The notes under the pieces were generated by a model that saw only the letters and a program-made list of their open reading frames with translations, had not been told where the DNA came from and made no database searches. From NCBI GenBank assembly GCA_905182865.1, contig CAJJCY010000001.1, forward strand, positions 310,001-374,000: a stretch of DNA of 64,000 nt, in the 5' to 3' direction. Shown one piece after another: positions 60,601-64,000 of this stretch. The translations under genes and the position numbers were made by a program. The stretch comes from an uncultured SAR324 cluster bacterium. Its GTDB lineage: Bacteria; SAR324; NAC60-12. Position 1 is the stretch's first letter. Each line of letters begins with the position of its first letter.

Positions 60601-61345
60601 TGGCAAACTCTATTATAAAGGTAGAAAACGTTTCTAAATCTTACGGAGGTGTTAAGGCAAATTTAAATATTTCCATGGAAGTGGAATCAGGATCCATTAC
60701 TGGTATTATTGGTCCGAACGGATGTGGAAAAACCACTCTATTTAATTCTATTGTTGGCTATCATGCCATAGATTCTGGATCTATTAAATTTTACAATCAA
60801 GAAATATCTAAACTATGAGTTGGCGATATTGCAAGATTGGGGATGCTTCGAACATTTCAACAAACAAAAATTTATACTAAAATGAATTGTGTTGATAATA
60901 TGCAAATCTCTGTTTCTCATCGCAGAAATTCAAAAAATGGTATCTTTGCTAGTAGGAAAGGTGAAATTAGAGATAAAGCAGAACATCTTCTAGAATTTGT
61001 TGGACTTTACTCTAAAAGAAATCTTATTTCTGGTGATCTTTCTTTTGGTCAACAAGGCATTTAGAGCTTGCGATGGCTTTAATGAATGAGCCAAGAGTAC
61101 TCCTTCTTGATGAACCAACTGCGGGCATAAATCCAACCCTAATCAATGGACTGATAGATAGACTAAGAAAGGCTAATGAAGAGCTTGGGATAACATTGTG
61201 TGTTATAGAACATAATATGAGAGTAATTATGAATGTAGCTTCAGATATATACTGTCTTGCTAATGGTAAAATACTTGCCAGTGGAAAACCAGGTGAACTT
61301 CAAAAAGATAAGCGTGTTATAGACGCTTATCTTGGAGGACATTAA
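60600..61345 (+). CDS. livG: Branched-chain amino-acid ABC ATPase LivG, with internal TGA and a frameshift
   Basis: Three pieces form one ATPase of about 248 residues: residues 1-72 with Walker A IIGPNGCGKTTLFN; a TGA in frame at 60816-60818 (QEISKL then VGDIARLG); LGMLRTFQQTKIY, the family Q-loop; and LSFGQQG where frame is lost near 61055. The next frame resumes with HLELAMALMNEPRVLLLDEPTAG (signature end and Walker B) and IEHNMRVIM. One missing base in CAAGGCAT explains the frameshift, while the TGA would need a substitution. LivG drives the LivHM channel together with LivF. Confidence 0.87.
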
Positions 61346-62238
61346 TGTCTCAGGAAATTGTCAAAAAATCTTCTAAAAAGGAAAACACCCTTTCAAAGAT
61401 AAGTGGTTATGGGAGTGGGAAAGCTGATGTTGTTATGTCCGTTGATCAAGTTGCAAAAGAAGCTGCAGCTATTTCTTCATCAGCCCCAAATATTAATAAA
61501 TTAGAAGAATTGGCATATAACAAACCTTTTCTATCTATTAATAACTTGAAGGCTGGTTATGGTAAGATGGAGATCTTGCATGACTTCAATTTTAAAATTG
61601 CCAAAGGACAATCTCTTTGTTTAATTGGACCTAACGGAGCTGGAAAATCCACTGTCCTTCATTCAATATTTGGGTTTACAAATATATTCTCTGGTTCAAT
61701 TATAGTTGATGGTCAAGATGTTACCAAACTTACACCCTCTAAAAAACTTGCAAAAGCTGGAATTGCTTACATTCTTCAAGACAAATCAGTTTTTCCTCAG
61801 ATGACCGTAGAAGAAAACTTACTTATGGGTGGATTTTTAAAAAATAAACCTTCTGAAGCAAAGGTGGCGGCAGAAATGGTTTTTGACAAATATAGCAGAC
61901 TAGCTGAACGTCGAAACAAGCCCGCCGGCGTATTATCAGGAGGGGAAAGAAGGCTTTTAGAAATATCACGCGCATTAGTAATGCAACCAAATATTTTATT
62001 AGTTGATGAACCTTCTATAGGTCTGGAACCAAGGTTTATCGATATGGTATTTGGTATTTTAGAAGATCTACAAAAAAAAGATGGTAAGACAATAATTATG
62101 GTCGAGCAAAATGCAAAAAAAGGTTTGGAGTTTGCTGATATAGGTTATGTAATGGTTTCAGGTCAGACAGCTATCGCAGGCAGTGGAGATGAGTTACTTG
62201 AAAATCCTGATGTAGGACGTTTGTTTTTAGGAGGTTAA
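61345..62238 (+). CDS. livF: Branched-chain amino-acid ABC ATPase LivF with an N-terminal extension
   Basis: A 297-residue ATPase. The LivF core starts at about residue 62 (FLSINNLKAGYGKMEILHDF) with Walker A LIGPNGAGKST, Q-loop ILQDKSVFPQMTVEENLLMG, signature LSGGERRLLEISRAL and Walker B ILLVDEPSIGLEP. The first 61 residues, lysine- and serine-rich then SVDQVAKEAAAISSSAP, are absent from ordinary LivF. The start is fixed by the TAATG overlap with livG, so the extension is probably real. Its role is unknown; it could be a regulatory or tethering tail. It is the last liv gene. Confidence 0.9.
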   Translation: MSQEIVKKSSKKENTLSKISGYGSGKADVVMSVDQVAKEAAAISSSAPNINKLEELAYNKPFLSINNLKAGYGKMEILHDFNFKIAKGQSLCLIGPNGAGKSTVLHSIFGFTNIFSGSIIVDGQDVTKLTPSKKLAKAGIAYILQDKSVFPQMTVEENLLMGGFLKNKPSEAKVAAEMVFDKYSRLAERRNKPAGVLSGGERRLLEISRALVMQPNILLVDEPSIGLEPRFIDMVFGILEDLQKKDGKTIIMVEQNAKKGLEFADIGYVMVSGQTAIAGSGDELLENPDVGRLFLGG

Positions 62239-62290
62239 AGAAGTTTATGCAGTTAAGAATTATTTTTCAGTATGTATTCTGAGAGCAATT

Positions 62291-62464
62291 TTAAAGATAT
62301 TTCCCGGAGGTAGAAGCCTCCTCGGCCGGGAGAGGAGTGCCGTAAGGCTGCTGTGGCTGTCCAAGCTGCAAATCATGAGTTCCCACGTAAACCAGTCCCA
62401 ATAAAAGTACTGCTATGAAAATCAGAATCACCTTCTTTTCCTGAGGATCAAAGTTATCAAGCAT
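62291..62464 (-). CDS. Small single-pass membrane protein downstream of pheS
   Basis: A 57-residue frame that starts two bases after the pheS stop: MLDNFDPQEKKVILIFIAVL, then LLGLVYVGTHDLQLGQ and a Pro/Glu/Ser-rich tail. It has one membrane segment (about residues 11-28) with lysines before it, so the N-terminus should be inside. The close spacing to pheS, a clean frame and a proper membrane helix support it as a real gene. I do not recognise a family. In most genomes pheT occupies this place. Confidence 0.6.
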   Translation of the reverse strand: MLDNFDPQEKKVILIFIAVLLLGLVYVGTHDLQLGQPQQPYGTPLPAEEASTSGKYL

Positions 62465-62466
62465 AA

Positions 62467-63486
62467 TCAGAACTGCTGCAGGAATCTCAGGTCGTTACTG
62501 TAAAAGCGGCGTATATCGTTAATGTTATGTTTGAGCATTGCAGGCCGTTCTACGCCCATGCCAAACGCAAATCCACTCCACTCTTCAGGATCATAACCAC
62601 CATTACGCAAAACAACCGGATGTACCATTCCCGCACCGGCAACTTCCAGCCAGCCTGTATATTTGCAGAGTCGGCAGCCCTTCTTTTCACAACTGCAGCT
62701 CATGTCGATTTCAATACTGGGTTCTGTGAAGGGGAAATAACTCCCCCGAATACGAACTTTTCGTTCTGCACCGTACATTTTATGAGCGAATTCACTCATC
62801 GTTCCGATCAGGTCTGTGAGACGGATATTTTTTCCGATGGTTAAACCTTCAACCTGATAAAACTGGTGTTCAGAACGTGGAGTGATTTGTTCAAAACGGT
62901 AGCATTTACCCGGCAGAATCACCCGAATCGGTTCCGGATAATATTCACGCATTGCCCAAATTTGCCCTGGTGAAGTGTGGGTACGCAAAACGACTTCATC
63001 GTTGACCCAGAAAGTGTCCCACATATCACGCGCAGGATGATATTCCGGTATGTTCAGTAACTGGAAATTATACTCGTCACTTTCCACTTCAGGTGCTTCG
63101 TAAACCTGAAAACCCATTTCTTGGAAAATATTGTAAATACTACGTAAAGTTTGAGTGGTCAGGTGGAGGTGACCAGTGGTACAAGGTCTTCCGGGAAGGC
63201 TAACATCCAGGTCATCAATTTCCAGTTCCTGATGAAGTTTTGTTTCCTTCAAAGTTTTCTGGCGCAGTTCAAAAGTTTCCTGTAAGTGCTGCTTGACTTC
63301 GTTGATGACTTTACCCATAACAGGCCTCTCTTCTGAAGAAAGAGTCCCAAGTTGTTTCAGCAGGGAAGTGAGATCACCTTTGCGTCCAAGATACTGATGG
63401 TACCACTCCGGAAGTTGATCTGTACTGGTTATAGCATTAAGCTCGTTTTGCCCCTTTTCGCGGAGCATATTAATTTGTTCAAGCAT
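62467..63486 (-). CDS. pheS: Phenylalanyl-tRNA synthetase alpha subunit
   Basis: A 339-residue protein: an N-terminal helical tRNA-binding part, then class II motifs with HPARDMWDTFWV, VVLRTHTSPGQIWAM (motif 2 region), LPGKCYRFEQITPRSEHQFYQVEGL and FTEPSIEID, and motif 3 FAFGMGVERPAML. It carries a cysteine cluster, CSCEKKGCRLCKYTGW, near residue 265, a zinc-knuckle-like insert found in some bacterial PheS branches and absent from the Escherichia coli type. It attaches phenylalanine to tRNA-Phe together with PheT, which is not in the window on either side of it. Confidence 0.95.
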   Translation of the reverse strand: MLEQINMLREKGQNELNAITSTDQLPEWYHQYLGRKGDLTSLLKQLGTLSSEERPVMGKVINEVKQHLQETFELRQKTLKETKLHQELEIDDLDVSLPGRPCTTGHLHLTTQTLRSIYNIFQEMGFQVYEAPEVESDEYNFQLLNIPEYHPARDMWDTFWVNDEVVLRTHTSPGQIWAMREYYPEPIRVILPGKCYRFEQITPRSEHQFYQVEGLTIGKNIRLTDLIGTMSEFAHKMYGAERKVRIRGSYFPFTEPSIEIDMSCSCEKKGCRLCKYTGWLEVAGAGMVHPVVLRNGGYDPEEWSGFAFGMGVERPAMLKHNINDIRRFYSNDLRFLQQF

Positions 63487-63507
63487 TTTATAATTACTGA
63501 TTATTTA

Positions 63508-64000
63508 TTAGGAGTTTGAATCCGCTTCCGAACTTTCCCTTGTGCTTTCTGTTTCAGCTAAATTTATGTCAATTCCTGAGTTACGCAGTCGTGAAAAAGA
63601 CTCCATGACACTTTCCAGTTGTTTAACTTCTTTTGCATTTTTCAGAATGCGGTACCTGAACTGCTGAAAGGAAATTTGATGACTGCTTGCAACTCTGAGA
63701 GTTTCTTTGACGAACTCCTGTAGATCTAGATGTACATCATCAAATTGATCGCACCAGCGATTATAACTTAGATATACGTCTTTAAGTTTCACAATCTCAG
63801 GTTCAGGTAAATCTGTTTCAGATTTGGTGCCTACCGAACCTTTCGCATTTGGTATTTTACTGTGCATCTGTAACTCCCTCTCCAGTGTTCGCGCGAGATC
63901 GGGACGACCCAGAGGATCAGATAAACCTGAAACAGATAAAGCTGCCGGCACTTCAGTTGTCGCTGGAATCAATTTAGACGCAGTTTGTGCTGCAGGGCTT
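63508..64000 (-). CDS. Hypothetical protein upstream of pheS, 5' end outside window
   Basis: The minus-strand frame is open to the window edge (SPAAQTASKLIPATTEVP), so the start lies beyond 64000. The visible 163 residues have an Ala/Ser/Pro-rich first part, then a helical and charged region: KLKDVYLSYNRWCDQFDD, LQEFVKETLRVASSHQISFQ and ESVMESFSRLRNSGIDI, which may form a coiled coil. A serine/glutamate tail ends it. I do not recognise a family. It ends 21 bases before the pheS start and is likely co-transcribed. Confidence 0.55.
   Translation of the reverse strand, partial: SPAAQTASKLIPATTEVPAALSVSGLSDPLGRPDLARTLERELQMHSKIPNAKGSVGTKSETDLPEPEIVKLKDVYLSYNRWCDQFDDVHLDLQEFVKETLRVASSHQISFQQFRYRILKNAKEVKQLESVMESFSRLRNSGIDINLAETESTRESSEADSNS

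Noticed and set aside
60816-60818. TGA recoding (selenocysteine or tryptophan) in livG
   Set aside because: TGA is used as an ordinary stop by several genes here, for example the first peptide ATPase; the site is not at a conserved Cys or Trp, and no following hairpin is evident.

Overview
This is a 64 kb chromosomal window of AT-rich DNA (roughly 40-45% GC by eye) from a Gram-negative, diderm bacterium. That is shown by TolA/TolB, a LolC/E-type lipoprotein exporter, a lipobox protein, a GspL-like secretion protein, and periplasmic binding proteins with ABC permeases. Housekeeping genes (hemL, lon, mrcA, HU, rpsD, alaS, plsX-rpmF, fdxA, trpD, aroF, cimA, pheS) are mixed with a large peptide and amino-acid use region. 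The set looks like an uncultured, probably aquatic heterotrophic proteobacterium-like lineage; a SAR324 or deltaproteobacterial type is only a guess. I saw no tRNA, rRNA, CRISPR array, prophage or intact insertion sequence.

Layout. 1-8 kb: partial hemL, a small lipoprotein, lon, an R3H / Mini-RNase III / CcmI-like trio, a decayed carB and an ElyC-like protein. 8-20 kb is envelope-centred: a membrane-anchored cysteine-motif protein, PBP1A, HU, TolA, TolB, an HNH nuclease, MarC, and a tandem LysM pair of which only the second has an amidase domain. 20-27 kb is metabolic: HAD phosphatase, small haem-b-like membrane protein, citramalate synthase, a NadD-CinA fusion, trpD, a glycerophosphodiesterase and a nonsense-riddled rhodanese/Nfu gene. 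27.5-34 kb is a minus-strand block transcribed rpsD, alaS, lolC, fdxA, rpmF, plsX. 34.4-44 kb: dipeptide/oligopeptide ABC transporter (two ATPases, binding protein, two permeases), a giant sortilin-like propeller protein and an MFS pump. 45-53 kb: two amidohydrolases, DUF3127, DAHP synthase, an Atg22-like MFS protein and a GspL-like protein. 53-62 kb: tricorn protease and a branched-chain amino-acid ABC transporter interrupted by a transposase remnant. 62-64 kb: pheS with small unknown neighbours.

How the genes fit together. The right half reads as a protein-scavenging programme. Peptides enter by the Dpp/Opp-type transporter, tricorn and the M20 and imidazolonepropionase-like hydrolases break peptides and amides down, and the Liv system imports free amino acids. 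The left half is cell-wall synthesis and envelope upkeep (PBP1A, amidase, Tol, ElyC-like).

Sequence quality and decay. Thirteen genes are broken. In tolB, alaS, the M20 hydrolase and probably livG the breaks are single-base losses in short homopolymers that restore a perfect family match when corrected; because alaS is essential, these are most likely sequencing or assembly errors. carB and the rhodanese/Nfu gene instead have in-frame stops, changed invariant residues and (carB) large deletions, so they look truly decayed. dppB/dppC carry a GC-rich patch of about 850 bases unlike its surroundings, which may be recombination or a chimeric join. I found no clear, complete, undescribed system. 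The most unusual items are the NadD-CinA fusion, a calcium-repeat motif sitting inside an ABC ATPase, the rhodanese/A-type/Nfu architecture and the cysteine-motif membrane protein.
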